A DNA stretch of 64,000 nucleotides from Zygnema cylindricum (GCA_037447655.1 JBBHKE010002637.1:126001-190000), one strand, 5' to 3'. Numbered from the stretch's first letter, positions 12,861-26,000 are shown. Program-made: numbers and translations. The notes: generated by a model not told the origin, from the sequence alone.

Positions 12861-13168
12861 AAGGATTTTAAACAACAACAAAGGGAGGCATGTAGCAAAG
12901 AAAGGTTGGCTTTCTTTATGACTTACGAGTGTTATAGAGTAGGTACTAGGCAATCCTTTAATATAAACAATTCTCAGTAGGACAAACACATTCGCAGTAC
13001 CGATTGTTTTCTTAACTGTAAAAGTCAATATCCGAAGCTTGGTAGCTGCTTCGAAGACAGAATTTGGCATGGACCACGCTATTTCTGAAATTAGCCTTTT
13101 TGGAGATATTTATGAGAATCTCGAATCCACTTTCCAGTACAGTACGGAACAAAGAACTTACTACAGTA

Positions 13169-13388
13169 CAGTACACCGCGAATCGCTACAGTATTAGTGT
13201 TCATGTTATTTTGCCACTTAATACATCTTTTCTCCGTACACACATGTCAGATAATGGATCTGACGGTGGCGATTGAAAGGTAAGACTCTCAGCTTCCGAT
13301 GGCGGTCTCAAACAGAAAATCGGACAAGTGTGTACGGAGAAAATATGTTTTAAGCGGGCGAAAATATAGCGATACACGGTGTACTGAC
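13169..13388. mobile_element. Foldback MITE, beta family copy 2
   Basis: About 220 bp between PSA3 and the TRAPPC12-like gene. The left end is CAGTACACCGCGAATCGC and the right end is GCGATACACGGTGTACTG. The inner arms TTTTCTCCGTACACAC and GTGTGTACGGAGAAAA are near-perfect complements. Confidence 0.8.
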
Positions 13389-13468
13389 CCACACTCCCTA
13401 TAGATCACCTTGTGCACTTTTCGCACGATATTATAGAATGCATCAGTGCAGTACAGTACAGTACAGTA

Positions 13469-14032
13469 CAGTACACCGTCAATCGCTATTAGAGTAAAGG
13501 AATAAATATCATAAAAAAAAAATAGTGTTATTAACACTAATCGGGATTTTTTTTTTTTTGAAAAAAAATATATGTACTAATTAATCCCTAACTGTAATTT
13601 GGGTTGTCCTGAATAATAAATACCCGCCCTTTCGATGTCTACAGTAATATGTGTACTCGTACAAAAGCTGACAATTCGTACGCCGTCGCGCTGTTCACAC
13701 GGTCGACGGACGAACATATGAGAACGTGATTTTTTTCGACGAGTTTACGTCTCTTTATTCCAGTGCACATTCACATGTGTGCGCAATAATGTTAAGTGTC
13801 TTTTTATGCCTTTGTAAATCAAAAAGTACCATTTCGTACGGAGATACCCTATTTCCACACGTACGCCACACTATTTCCATCGCAGTGTACTTCCAATATT
13901 AACGCTAATTGCAAAAAAACCCTAATTATAATAATGGAAAAAATAGAATTATGGATTGTATTTCAGGTTTTTTTTTTTTGAAAAAAGGGCACCGAATTAG
14001 CGTTATTTACTCTAATAGCGATTGGCGGTGTA
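13469..14032. mobile_element. Longer inverted-repeat element, gamma type
   Basis: About 565 bp with long imperfect terminal inverted repeats. The left begins CAGTACACCGTCAATCGC and the right ends TAATAGCGATTGGCGGTGTAG; both carry a T-run and GAAAAAA next to the inner edge. The outer motif is shared with the alpha and beta elements. A (CAGTA)n run abuts its left end. No reading frame was recognised. Confidence 0.6.
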
Positions 14033-14281
14033 GTGCATCCTGCATGGTACGACACTTCATACTTTCATACGACAGGCGTTTCGCACGATGTAATGGTAAT
14101 GTGGCGTGGGCGTCATGTGCGCTCCCCACATGACATCATGGTGTCACAGTTCACATCATCGATTCACATCACCGCATGCAATAGCGTTGAAAAGTTGCAA
14201 TGCAAGTCACGGAGACGGGAGACCTAAAAGTGCGGACATTCATAAGTATGTCGCACGAAATCATCATGCAGTGTGGTACCA

Positions 14282-14290
14282 TATATAAAG
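14282..14290 (+). promoter_or_regulatory. TATA-like box upstream of the TRAPPC12-like gene
   Basis: TATATAAAG lies about 95 bp upstream of the ATG at 14383, a plausible spacing for a core promoter with a short leader. Position is the only support. Confidence 0.4.
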
Positions 14291-14382
14291 TCCTACAGCA
14301 AACCTTCGCAAGCTTCACTCCGGGATCTCTTTTTACTAACTTATTGTTTTTTTTTTCCGAGCGTAAACCTGTCTTGACAGCC

Positions 14383-17300
14383 ATGGATCCCTTAGATTAT
14401 CCAATGTCAGGTGGCTCTCCCCCTCCTCCATCCTCATCTTCCTCTCTCCCATCTCTCGCAGATGCCTTTCCCTCTCTCTCCTCTGCCGCCTGGGGCCTCT
14501 TTCAAACAGCAGGAACCACCACAGAACCAACTCCAGAAAGACATCCTCTTATGCAAGATTCTCCTCCCAAAGACACATCAAAATATGAGCGAGAATCTTC
14601 TCAAACTGTTGCAGCAGAGGATAACAATGAGCCGTCTGATTCCCTCGGTGATGCTAATAACTTGCAGCAGTCTCAATATTTGAGTCCATTCTCGCAGACT
14701 AATGCTCCAACCTATCGACGCGTGTCGAGTCAGGACGTCTCCACGTCATTAGAAGGTCTCCGATTGCTTGCTGTAAGTGTCTAAGCAACTTCATTTTCTG
14801 ACTTTTGACTTTTGACTTCTGACTTTTGACCTCTCCCTCAATCTCTCTCCCTCCCACCCTTTCTTTATCCCTCTTCCTCTCCCTCTCTCCTCCCTCTCCC
14901 TCTCCTTTCCCTCTTCTTTCCCTCTCCTTCTCCCGCCTCCTCTCCCTCACCCGCTCTCTCTCCCTCTCTCTCCTTCCCTTCCCCCCTTCTCTTTTTCCTT
15001 CGTCCTCTCTTTCTCCCTTTCCTCTCCCCCTTCCCCCCCCCCTTTCCCTTCCCCCTCCCCCTCCCTATTTCTCTGCGTCTCCCTCCCCTCTCTCCTTCTC
15101 CCTCTTTCCACCTCCCCTTCTCTCTCCCTCCCCCCCCATTTCTCTTTCCCTCTCTCTCCCTCTCCCTCTTCTTCTTTCTCCCCCGCTTCTCTTCCTCTCC
15201 CCCTCCCCCTCCCTCCTCTCTCCTTCTCTCCGTCTCCCTCTCTCCACCTCTCCCTCTCTCTCCCCCTCTTCCTTTTCCTCTCCGTCTCCCCCTCCCCCTC
15301 GTTCTTTTTATGAAAGAGGAGAGAACTAGACGACAAAGTAGCCACATTCGATTTGTACCCCTTAATAATCTAATTAAACTTGTATTCTAGTGACTCCCAA
15401 AGCAAATAAAAGATTAACTGTTTGTTTCTTGCTAGTTTTTGCTGATATTTTTACCAGAACATTGTTTACCACCTCTAGAAGGAGACCCCGAGTACATCGT
15501 GCAATGTTTTTAGAGTTGAAAACACTATTTTGTTGTCTGTTTTTTGGCCCCTGAACATCAAATATTGTTGATAATAGTAATTGTTTTTTTCTTACTGTGA
15601 GTTTGGAAGCAGTTGAAAATGGTCCACGTTGCTTTAACCTTAGTTAGAATCAATGACACTAAAATAAACCCACACTATCTATTTCTTAACACTAACAGTG
15701 ATTCACGGTGTACCGCAACACTTGAATTTATCCTCATTGTTATTGTAGCCCTGGTTACAATATTTTTTGCAGTGTCACAATACCATTATTTTAGTATAAT
15801 ATAATAACAATGTTATCATTGTAGTCACGTTAAGGAGTTGAAATACAGTCTACAAACCACTTGAACTCAATTCCGCAGATGGTGGACAGTTATGGCAGGT
15901 GGACAGTTCTGTGCCATAAGCTCCACATTCTTTCTCTCTTTCCAACTCCTCCCTCTCCGCCTCTCACTTTCCCCCACGCCCTCTGCCCCCTCCAATTTGA
16001 CTTTTAACCTGGTTTGGCTGGTGGTGGGCTCTGCAGAGACAAGGCTCATGGAGAGCTATTGTGGAGAAAGTGAAGGCCGCAAGAAAGGGATTGAGTCTTG
16101 AACAACATCTTGCCTTTCAAGCTTACCACATACTAAGCCTTATTAAACTGAGAATGTATGGTGCTGCGGCAGATGAGCTTCGAGCCCTCGGAAGTCTCGA
16201 GTCACCCCAATATCGCTACGAGTCTCATCCACAGCTCTTTTTGGACAAAACAGGTAGATTTTTTTTTTTTGACTTGTCTTTTAGACTTTTGTTGTTTTTG
16301 TTTTTTTCCTTTTCTTTTCAATCTTTCCCTATGGGATCCGGTATTCCGTTTTCCCTGTCCCTCCCCTCCCTTCCCCCAGGAAGGCATCCGGACCTCCCAT
16401 TGGCCATCAGACAGAACACTGTTGGAGGCGTCAAAAACACTCTTCTCCCTCAGTACCTGGCCACCTTTTGTACAGTTATTAGTGTGGACTAGATGCATGT
16501 TGGCTGTATGTACATTTTGTTTTCTTTTACCGTTACCTCCACCGACATATCGAAAGAAAATCCTGTGTGTTATCTAAGTTGAAAGTAGGTAGGTTGATGA
16601 CCTCACATTTCACATTACTCTCCATGGTTTGTTTCAGTGATTCAAGGCCACTCCCGGTTTTCTGAACTCTAAGTCTCTTTTGGGCAAGTTTACAGGTTCT
16701 ATGGTCCCCTTTGCCCTCCGTTGGTTACATGCTGAGTTGCCTCACCGAATGGGACAAACAGCAACCACTATAGAGCGTCTTTACAGCCTTCTGGCTTACT
16801 GCAACAAGCAGGTAAGTCGCCCTTTGACCATAGTCTAAAAGTTCAAAAATGTATGGAAACGGTATTTCTTGTCAGCCTGTATTATGCGTCCACTATATGG
16901 CTTTTTTGGGTGTAATACACGAGTAGTATGGGGTGTCCACATGTAGCATCTTTATACCATTTCGCAAGTAAAAACTAGGATCATCTGACACACGTATTTG
17001 TCAGTTTATTTGTCTTTTGCCAGTTAAATTAATCCAGTTCCTGAGATTGGTCAATTTTAAAGCTGCTTGATTTTAACTGATCATTGAGAGAAAAGCATGG
17101 AAAAAAGACAATTTTCGGTTTCTGCTAGTCCCGAATTTAAATCCTTTGGCTTAAACATTTGGTTCTTAGGGAAGCAACGGAGGCTACAGAAAATTATGAA
17201 AAAGTTATGAGACTTCCTCTGGTAATTGAAGATTTTTAGAGATGCAAATGGTTGGGCCTTCATGTGATGGAACGGAAGTATACCGTGACTCATTATCAGA

Positions 17301-19007
17301 GTAAAGAAATTATTAGTGTGGGGGTTATATTAGTATTGTTAAGTCTAATTCAGTTCCAAATTATGTAGCTGTTTCTGAACCGCTGAAAGAATTTGCTCTA
17401 AAAAAGTACAATTACTTCTAGTTACGCTAACAATGTTTCATGTTGTAGCACTTCTGTGCAGAAACTGGAATGGCTCACATTTGTAATGCTTGTGTGGGCT
17501 TGACAACAGATTGATTTACTATCGGGGCGTACCTCAGATGTGGCGAGGTTCCATAAACGATCGGAGATAGATGATCAGATCCAATTTTCTTTTTATGGCA
17601 AGGCTCAGGAGTCCCTCGTCCCTCCCACTCACTCTTCTTCTGTTCCTCCGATTTCGGCTATCCCTCCTCCCTCACCTCCTCCACAAACAAGTGACCACGT
17701 GAGAGAGGTTTCTTCAGGAGCCGGACTTTCAAATGAAAGTTTTCAACCTTCCAGTCGTCCTCCCCACTCGTCTACATCTGCCGCTGATATACTAGAGGGG
17801 CTTCTTTCAGGAACATCAATAGGGAGTCCTTTTTCTACAGACGACAGGGGAGGACTGTCTTTAACTTCTACCAGAGATAGAGAAGATGGGAGGCAAAATA
17901 TTGAGGGGACTGATGACGATGCATTTTCGGACTTATCTGGGGCAGGTGCACCTCACGATGAGTCTTTTCTTAGTAGATCGACACAAGAAGGTCTCCGTAT
18001 TGGTGGAGATTTCGAAGGAGTTTTTGAACTCGGGGAACTTTCGCCTGCCCAGGAAAGTGAAAACTCGAACTTAGACCCGTTTTCACTTCACCAAGGTGGT
18101 GAAGTCAATAGTGACACTCGAAATTCACCGAGCAGTTCGGATGTGGAATGCAAAAACTTAGAAGCTAGTCTCGAAGCTGTACAAATAAAAGATCAAGGAG
18201 GAGAAAAAATAGAGAATTCAGTAAGCAACAAGAAGGCTCCTGGGCTCGCGGAGAGATGGAAACGTCGTCATGAATCCGTTTTACATGCCTTGATAAGTCA
18301 TCATATGGCCCAACGAGACTTTCAGGTAGTCCTTCAGTGGTTAGAATGGCTGGCACGCCGGAGGCCCGAGGATTTTAGGGTTTTAGCGAAATATGGCTAT
18401 GTACAGTTACAAATGGGTGATTTACAAGATGCACAAGTCACTTTTGCACGAGTAGAAGCATTGGCCAATGGGATCGCAGATCGACGGACTCAAGCCTTTT
18501 TGCACCGAAATCGAGGGCTGGTTTTTTTTGCTCTTAAACGTTATCCTCAAGCTCTTTTGGAGTTCGATGGAGCTTTAACAGAAGATCCGACTGATCATGT
18601 GGCAGCCAATAATAAGGTGACATGTTTCACCTTCGTTTTGCCTCCTTTTGTTCCTTTTTTTGGTTTCCATGTACTCGATGGCAAATCGTCGAGCTTTTTC
18701 TGTGTCTGGTCTTTGTGATCTTGTGGTTGAATTCATTATCGACTTCTAATTTTTACTGTGAAAATATGTTTTCTGAGTGCAGGCGCTTTGTTTGATGTAT
18801 TCAAAAGACCTTATGGGTGCGGTTAAGGTTTTGGAGGATGTCCTTCAGAAAAGCCCCTTGACTGCATTGCATGAAACGCTTGTCCTTAACCTCTGCAGTA
18901 TGTATGAGTTGGCGTCTTCTAATTGCACGACCACCAAACGAACTCTAAGCAATTGGCTCGCTCGTCTCGCACCGGATGATTTCGATCTTATGTGCACAAG
19001 ACTTTGA
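14383..19007 (+). CDS. TRAPPC12: TRAPP complex subunit 12-like TPR protein
   Basis: Five exons (14383-14772, 16037-16253, 16696-16811, 17510-18616, 18783-19007) join in frame for 684 residues. Family signatures are WRAIVEKVKAARKG and YRYESHPQLFLDKTGSMVPF, followed by ALRWLHAELPHRMGQ. From about residue 488 TPR helices follow: RRPEDFRVLAKYGYVQLQMG, QAFLHRNRGLVFFALKRYPQ, ALCLMYSKDLMGAVKVLED. The middle (about 260-485) is Ser/acid-rich and probably disordered, as is the Ser/Pro-rich start. TRAPPC12 belongs to TRAPP complexes that act in ER-Golgi traffic and autophagy. The start follows a TATA-like box. Intron 1 holds a 480-bp CT tract. The gene is divergent from PSA3 and convergent with the transporter gene. 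Identity as a TRAPPC12 relative is strong; the exact length of the variable middle is less sure. Confidence 0.85.
14826..15305. repeat. CT-rich tract in TRAPPC12-like intron 1
   Basis: About 480 bp of almost pure C/T on the plus (sense) strand. Open frames on either strand across it are composition artefacts. Confidence 0.9.
15661..15716. mobile_element. MITE end fragment in TRAPPC12-like intron 1
   Basis: Ends AACAGTGATTCACGGTGTAC, the right-end form of the shared MITE terminus. No matching left end nearby. Confidence 0.4.
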
Positions 19008-20533
19008 ATGTTCTATTGTTCTAAGCCCCGGATGTAGAATGGAACATGCCTATTTTTTACTGCTACTATTCCGGGATCTTGATATTCAAAAATTAGTGTA
19101 GATTTGTGTCTATATTTTTCAGGTTCTGGTTCCGCTTAGGACCGTGAAAATACGTTGAAACTTGATACTGATTGCATGTAATTGAAAATCTTGGCCTTTA
19201 ATTCGAGGTGGAGGCCCTTTGCTATAGCATGTGACAGTTTTCTTATAGAACTGGCTGTAGGAAGTAAAGGTCACTTATCACCAAGAGTTTCACAAAGGGG
19301 GAAGTTGCAAATGTTAATGTTTATACGGATCAAGTAGTATGGATAATTATTGGAATGCACATACAGTCTGAGGGCCATTCATGGATAATCTTTGAATGAA
19401 TTGTTCTGGGATTATTTCCTGAAAACCATGGTTTCTGCCACGCGTTTGAGTCGGGTTATATTGTACACAGAACGATTCCCATTTGAATGTATGGTGGACC
19501 AATTTCAAGAGTAACACAAAGGAATCGATGTGACACATGACTAGTGACAGGTTTCAGCAGGTTACTACCGGTGGCTGTTGTACAGGTCTTGAGATGGCTT
19601 TTATAATTTGTTCTCCTCTTTAAATTGTAGGAACACTCGCATGTTGTGAGCAATCACCATCTTGGTATTCCCTACGTTGAAATTGACTGCAGTTTTGGGC
19701 AGATTATGCGAGTTTATATATGACAGCAATGAGCATGCTCAATTTGCTGAGCGATTCATATCCTGATTTGTAAGCATCTGTTCTGACTGTGACTAGATTA
19801 TGGTTCCGGTGCTTTCATTTCTAAACTGCACAGCCACAGGATAATTGAATAACCAAAAAACATCTTGTAATGTTATTAGAGTGAATCCAACAATCTACTT
19901 TGAGCCAACCATGTCACAAGAAATCGCAAACTATCTTTCAACACTGTTGAAAATATTAGTCATTCAAACATTACATCCATTTTGGATGTACTTACTGTCG
20001 CCAGTTGTTATATTTCGGTTTTTGGAAGTGGTGAAGTGTGTGCGCTTTTTGTTCCTGTCTTAAGCAACTTTGTGAAGTTAACGCTGCTTAAAGTCTTGGG
20101 TAAGTTATTTACGTAGTTGTATATTTTCCTTGCCACCTGCGCAGCCACAACAAAAAGAGTAAAGCTGACAAGCCAATCGGTGGCCATTGTACTGGTGTAC
20201 TCGACAACAAAATTTAGTGTAGTTCTCAATGTTTTTTTGTTTCCTTCTGTATCATTTCTTGCAATTCATGAAAACCCATAGTTTTTCTATGAACCGTGAA
20301 AGCAATTTGATAAACTTATGACCCAAACAGCTTTCTCTTTTCACTCTTTCTTTCATTCCCATCACTGTTTCTCTGCAAAAAAAAAATCGCCAAACGACGA
20401 CCCACACCGACGCATAAAAGCCATTCAAATTTAGACAGACCAAAAATTAATATTGCGAAATAAGTCCCAGTGTTGTACAACAACTGTTTGGAATTTTGAC
20501 AGGAGACATAAATACTGCAAAAATATATATATA
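19008..20533. other. Intergenic space between convergent genes
   Basis: Holds the 3' ends of the TRAPPC12-like and UGNT1-like genes. I see no coding region, RNA gene or clear repeat in it. Confidence 0.5.
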
Positions 20534-23500
20534 CTAATGCGATACAACAACTGTTCGAGGAGGTACTGAAGTTGGTAAAAGTGGTTCCTGTGCTTCAGAA
20601 AGTTGCTTCAACTTCTTTGCCTTCTGCGTGTACTTTGCATAGGAATACCAGATGCCACCTAAGGAATTTATGACGAGTCCTGTCACATTAAGGGGTCGCA
20701 TTGGGACTCCTCCAAGGACAAAAAATCCCAGAGCCTGGCCAAGACAAGAGACAGGATTCTTCAGTTTCCAAGCAACAAGACGACTACATGAATGGCTACT
20801 ACAACTGTTAATAACATTATTTCGGTGATGATTTTCTTTGGCCTTAAAACATACAAACAGCATTAACAATGCCAAATCTTAAAACTAATTTGTTAAGCAG
20901 TTCAAAATTGTCCATGTGGCTTGGATCCTAATTTGACAAAATAAAACTCAAATAAACCTCACACTGTTTATTTCTTAACACTAGTAAGGAATCCCATTGT
21001 ATCACAGAAAGTGAAATCTAACGTTTGGTACTTGTAAAGAATCCCAAATAAAACAGGAAACTTGTTCATGTTTTTACAAGATAAAGAGTTATATGACAAA
21101 GCTATGTTATGAGAAAGAGAAAATGTATAGATATGGAGCTTTACACATGTAACCAACTAAAAAATTTCCAAAGCACATGATGCAAATAGAGCAATGAATT
21201 AATTATAAAGTAACATGAGAAACCAAACATAGCAGTCTGCATGCAAGAGAGCTCAATGTTCAAGAAAGGTCAGTAAGAGAGTAACTTCACGTACGCAATG
21301 TACTGCCGTTACTAGCCTGTAATTGTAGTAATCCTACGAAAAAAGTGTTCAAATTGTACACTTTTCTGTATGATTGCTGGGATTACTGGCCAGTAACACC
21401 AGTAATTGCGTGCGTATAATTACCCTATAAGTGTGGCTGTCACTTTTACTTTAGAAAATAACGCGCTCTTAAGGTAGAGTGGAAACGCATTTGCTTACCG
21501 TGGATATAACTCCCTTAAGCACGCCGACTATGGTAGTTGTGAGAGCCGAGTTTTTTAGAGTACAGAGGAACATGGTATAGTTTAGAAGAATGCCCATTAG
21601 GAGGGATGCTACTACCGCGGAAAAGAACATCGAAGATTTAGAGCACTGCATGGTAGTGTCCAAAAAACAAACAGCTGTTACTACAAACATGACATTTCTT
21701 GGGTTCCGCGCGCTCTTTAGAAACGAAGATGAATGCTCCAAAAAAGAAAAAAAAGTTGGAAATGGGGAGAAATTTTGTATGGAACCAGCAGATATAAACA
21801 GCCAACATAGTTTTGAATGCCTTGTCATGATAGGAATGGGCACGGCCCCAAAAAGTGCATGTAAAAAAAAAAACGTTAAGGTTTGAGACAAACTAAAGCA
21901 TAAAATAACAACCTATTGACAGACGCCATAACAACCGGAGCCATTGTCATTGTGGTTTTTGCATACCTGAAGAATGAGCTCAGGAATGGAGACAGCGGCT
22001 TCGCCTGAAAATATTAGAATGGCTGAAAGTACCGGCAAAGACAGAAGAGCATTGTAAAGCATGAGTTCTGTACTACTCAGTCCATCTTCTGCCCCCGTCT
22101 GCTCCACTAATACCAAGTATCCTGTCTGGTCATGCAAGTGGCCCTCCAAAACCCCCCGGCCCATCCTTCTGTTATTTCCAAAAACTCAATAAACAAGTCA
22201 AAGGTGGAACAACTCTCGTCCAAATGCGACAAAAAGACCATCTTGCTTAACAGCTTTTAGAAGTTGAATTGTTTTAAGACAGGCCATGATTTCAAGCAGC
22301 AAATTGCAAAGGTGTGAAAGATCCTCTCTCATCGTGACCTTTCAGACATGTAGCCATGGTACATACAACACTTAAATTTTGAATATGTCACCTATACATC
22401 GAGCATAGATTCAAGACAAAGTAAAGGTCATGTCAATATTTTGTGCACCTGCTTCAAAACAAATAAAGCGCAAAGAGCCAAAATAGTAGGGGTGCAAGAA
22501 TCTGAATACAAGGAAGTTAACTCAATAATGATTTTTTTCTACTGCATGCCGCAGCAAAAAGAAATTAAAGGGGAATTTAACACACTCCAAGATGTGTGAA
22601 TAATCCTAACAATGGGCAAAAACAAACCTGGAAAAAGACTGATGTGAGAGCCATCACATAGCCCAAAAGATCAAAGCTGAAGTCACCAAGGGCAGCGATG
22701 GTGCAGCCTATTGCTATAAGCAGCACCGATAAAGTTACCTGCACTTTCCGTTTCCCTCAAACCTTCAGGTGACATGTTTCATAAAATTGCTTTATTTCCT
22801 TTCAGGACAATCACGGAGTTAGTTCCTCCCAATAAGAGACGGAGCATAAACACTGTTCAACTATTGTTAAACTAATGCACACTCCAGAGCACATATGAGA
22901 GAAGAGCACCTGCAATGGCGGCTTCTGCTTGCCTGTGAAGTGGCCTGTAATGAGTACTGCCATGGGAGTGAGCCTCTTGAGAGCAATATACATGGGAATG
23001 TTAATGCCGTTGAGACTAGCGAGAGCAAAAGCAACATTTGCATTGTAGAAAAGCGAGAGAGGCAGCAACCTTCGGCTGGTCTTCAAGTCCAAAGGCCGGA
23101 CAGGAAATAGTTTAAGCCAACCACCAAGTTGTATAAGGCCAGCAGACACTAACATCTGGAGTACATTCCAAAATTTAGAGTTAGAAAAAAAAAAACAGCC
23201 CACTCTCAATTGAGGTCCTTACAGTGACACTTTAATATTTTGACAAGCTACCAATGGGCAATAAACAGGAATCAAAGATAATCTATTGAAATGGAAGGCA
23301 GTCAGTAGCTGGAAATCCGTTATGTGATCACTCCAACAATCCTCCAGCAATCCAAAAGGCAGAAACGTAGTTGTGACGAGTGTGATAGTAAACACACCTG
23401 CATAGTAAGGAGTGTGATAGAAAATTTGTACTGCATGAGCACTCCCTTATTGAGGAACACCATGGCCAACGACGTAAAGCCATAAGCGATTGCTGAAAAT

Positions 23501-23845
23501 AAACTGCAAATACCATGGGAAGGTGAGGCGACCATACAAGCAGTTTTCCATTTCTAAAGAGCACATAAACCCTTGGTGAAAATCAACTACTGGCTTGCAT
23601 TTGAACGCTCACTGTCAATCCTTGCTGAACAACACACTTTTGAAAAGAAACAAACAGTAAAAGAGTCTCTCAAAAAGAAGCAAGCACCTGAGAAGTTGTG
23701 AAGGAGAAAAACGAGTCTTCTTCCCATGTGAATAATCTTCATCAGAGATCAGTTCCTCAGCCTGATTTGCAACTTTTGGACTGTGGCGGCCACCATCATC
23801 CCTAGATCGTATTGGCCGCACACTGGCTCTCCCATGGAGACTCAT
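20534..23845 (-). CDS. UGNT1: UGNT1-like Golgi nucleotide-sugar transporter
   Basis: Seven exons (23845-23688, 23503-23398, 23155-22910, 22738-22628, 22125-21967, 21645-21499, 20734-20534) join in frame for 375 residues. All introns have GT-AG ends. The protein is a multi-spanning drug/metabolite-transporter-fold antiporter. Hallmarks of the plant UGNT1 group are YGFTSLAMVFLNKGVLMQY (exon 2), FYNANVAFALASL and NIPMYIALKRLTP (exon 3), IAALGDFSFDLLGY (exon 4), LVLVEQTGAEDGLSS (exon 5), NSALTTTIVGVLKG (exon 6, about 292-305) and LNVTGLVINSLGGIWYSYAK (exon 7). UGNT1 brings UDP-N-acetylglucosamine and UDP-N-acetylgalactosamine into the Golgi. Substrate here is inferred from similarity only. The first 50 residues are soluble and face the cytosol by family topology. 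The gene is divergent from PAM16. Confidence 0.88.
21290..21416. mobile_element. Small foldback element in the UGNT1-like last intron
   Basis: About 127 bp. The ends CACGTACGCAAT and ATTGCGTGCGT are inverted, with further imperfect pairing around GTAATCC/GGATTAC and AAGTGT/ACACTT in the centre. It resembles a tiny MITE of a different family from the others here. Confidence 0.5.
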
Positions 23846-24352
23846 GAGCTTTACTCTCTTGAGTAGACTAGTTTCTTATGTAAAAAAAAAAACGATTTCA
23901 CTTGCTAATTCGCTTGATAATGGCGTTAGCCTTCTTTTGATAAGAAAGCCCGTCTTCATCTTAATTCAAGAAACTGCAAAATTCCAGTACATTGACAAAG
24001 TACATTGAGAATCAATGCAGTGCACTTAAATAAGATAATATAACCAAGATAAACAAGATTCTGAAGTCTCAGAGCAATGACAAGAGAAACAAATATGAAA
24101 AGGAGATCGTTGCAGGCGGGCTATTTGAAGAAGGTTCTCCATCAGACCTCAGTAATATACATGAAGACCGCAGAATAAAATTATCTCCCCTTACTTGCAT
24201 TTTTAGTGGTCTTAGCTTGACAATGTTTATTCTTTTCAGCTATACAACTGTGTTCTTGTTGTATCCTCTCTGTGCATGCTAAAACATACAAATTCAATGC
24301 TTCCACGTGGTCTTTATTTAGTTCGTAGATACTCTTCTAGCAAAACTGGTTG

Positions 24353-24355
<3 letters not shown>

Positions 24356-24447
<92 letters not shown>
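24356..24447. repeat. (GA)n microsatellite
   Basis: About 92 bp of uninterrupted GA dinucleotide. Confidence 0.97.
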
Positions 24448-24451
<4 letters not shown>

Positions 24452-24768
24452 TCACCGGTCAAAACTTAGTGTAATTACAGTATCCTTCCTGATAGAAACT
24501 TCGACAATCTCAAACAGTAATGGATTGTCTACAGTTGTACAAAGGATGCAAGCTTATGCATGGGAATATACCATTTTTACTCGAGGCCTTTATTGCATTT
24601 GCTCTCCTGAAGTCCACGGATAGTTGCTTGATCAGGATTCAGATCTCATTTTTTATTTTTCATATGCCTTTGGCTTTTTGCAGTTACCACTGTAATTATT
24701 TTTTAATATTTACAACAAGCCTGTAGTTCAGCCTTTCAGTAAGTCCACCAGGTCAATACTACGGTATA

Positions 24769-24962
24769 GTACACCGTCCATCGCTATTAGATTTAAATTA
24801 ACTATATATAATTAAAGCACATTTAGTAATAACTACAAAAAGTTTCGTTACAACACGTGGCAATTATGAACCACTTACCTGAATAGTTTCTACCAAACCT
24901 TGGGCCAAAATTTTACGCACCTGAAATAGTGCTGCTAACTCTCATAAAGATGGGCAGTGTAC
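24769..24962. mobile_element. MITE, alpha family
   Basis: About 194 bp. The left end GTACACCGTCCATCGCTATTAG and the right end AAAGATGGGCAGTGTAC form an inverted pair. It is directly followed by a second left-type terminus (CAGTACACCGCCAATCG, from about 24963) of another copy with no visible right end. Confidence 0.65.
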
Positions 24963-25309
24963 AGTACACCGCCAATCGTTATTAGCGTTGTGTACGCTAA
25001 TTCCGTCCCGCTTTTTTTTTTTTATTCTCAAATAGAGTTATCCACACTATTTAAAAAACCCTAATTCCTAATTAGATAGACGATTTCTTCGAAAATTTTC
25101 AAGTTCCCAATTAGCGTAAACCACGCTAATTATTCGTATACGCTAAAAAAACTTACACGCTAATACCTACCGTATCGCCAATCCTGCTCAACGTACGGCA
25201 CAACACGACAAAATAGAAGCTTTTGCGAACCTTCCAAGTGTCCTTGCTCTATTTCCTTTCCTGGAAAAGTACAAAAAAGTACAATAAACTTTTATTTTGT
25301 TAGAATTGA

Positions 25310-26000
25310 CAGCCTCCAAACCCTAATTTTTTCCAAAATTTCCTTTGGACGTCCGAAAGCAAACCCTAAAAACTCGCAAAAAAAATTCATTGAAAACTAT
25401 CAAATCTTGAGCATTTTTTTTCCTTCTAGAAACCTTTTGTTTCTAACTTTAAAAGCTTCAAATATTTTCTTTTTTCAAATCCTGAAAACTTCAGAAATCT
25501 GATTTTCAAACCTTGAAACCTTTAAAAATATTATTCTTAAAAATTAAAGGTTAAAAGTTTTTTTTTGTTAAACCCTAAAAACTTCAAAAACCTGTTTTCA
25601 AACCCTGAAATTTTCCAGGAATCGTTTTTGCAAACCCTGAAAACTTAAGATTTTTTTTTTTTTAACCCTAGACTTTTTTTTCCGGAAAATTAAAACAGTA
25701 TCAATTTACAATGTTTTCAGTCCAGAAATTGAGAAAAACTTGAGGGAAAAAAGTGTTTATTTCTCCTTTTTTTCTGTTTTGATTTTTTTTTTTGTATTAT
25801 TTGATTCCACTTCTTGCCAGAAAATAGTCATGAATTTCTGCTCTTAATTCTGAAAAACCCTCTAAAAAACACCTTCAAAACCCTAAAAAATCCTTAAAAC
25901 CCCCCAAAAACCCCTCAAAACCCCTAGAAAACCTCTGACAGTTTCCTTTAAACCCTCTTTATAACCCCTATAAATTGCTTTAAAAACCCAGAACAACCCC
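25310..26000 (+). promoter_or_regulatory. AAACCCTAA-rich block upstream of PAM16
   Basis: Many variants of AAACCCTNAAA occur over about 690 bp, ending about 190 bp before the PAM16 start. The motif equals the plant telo-box, which is common in promoters of growth-related genes, and also resembles degenerate telomere repeat (CCCTAAA). Which of the two applies cannot be decided from the sequence. Confidence 0.4.

Noticed and set aside
12569-12898. Longer PSA3 start at 12898
   Set aside because: The frame is open, but the added 110 residues include a 26-bp tandem repeat and resemble no PSA3. The ATG at 12568 gives a normal transit peptide.
14826-15347. Long Pro/Ser/Leu or Arg/Glu/Gly open frames on both strands
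   Set aside because: They come from the CT microsatellite in an intron; the frames have no domain and mirror each other. The same holds at 3283-3657, 26804-27106, 30233-31154 and 28289-28605.
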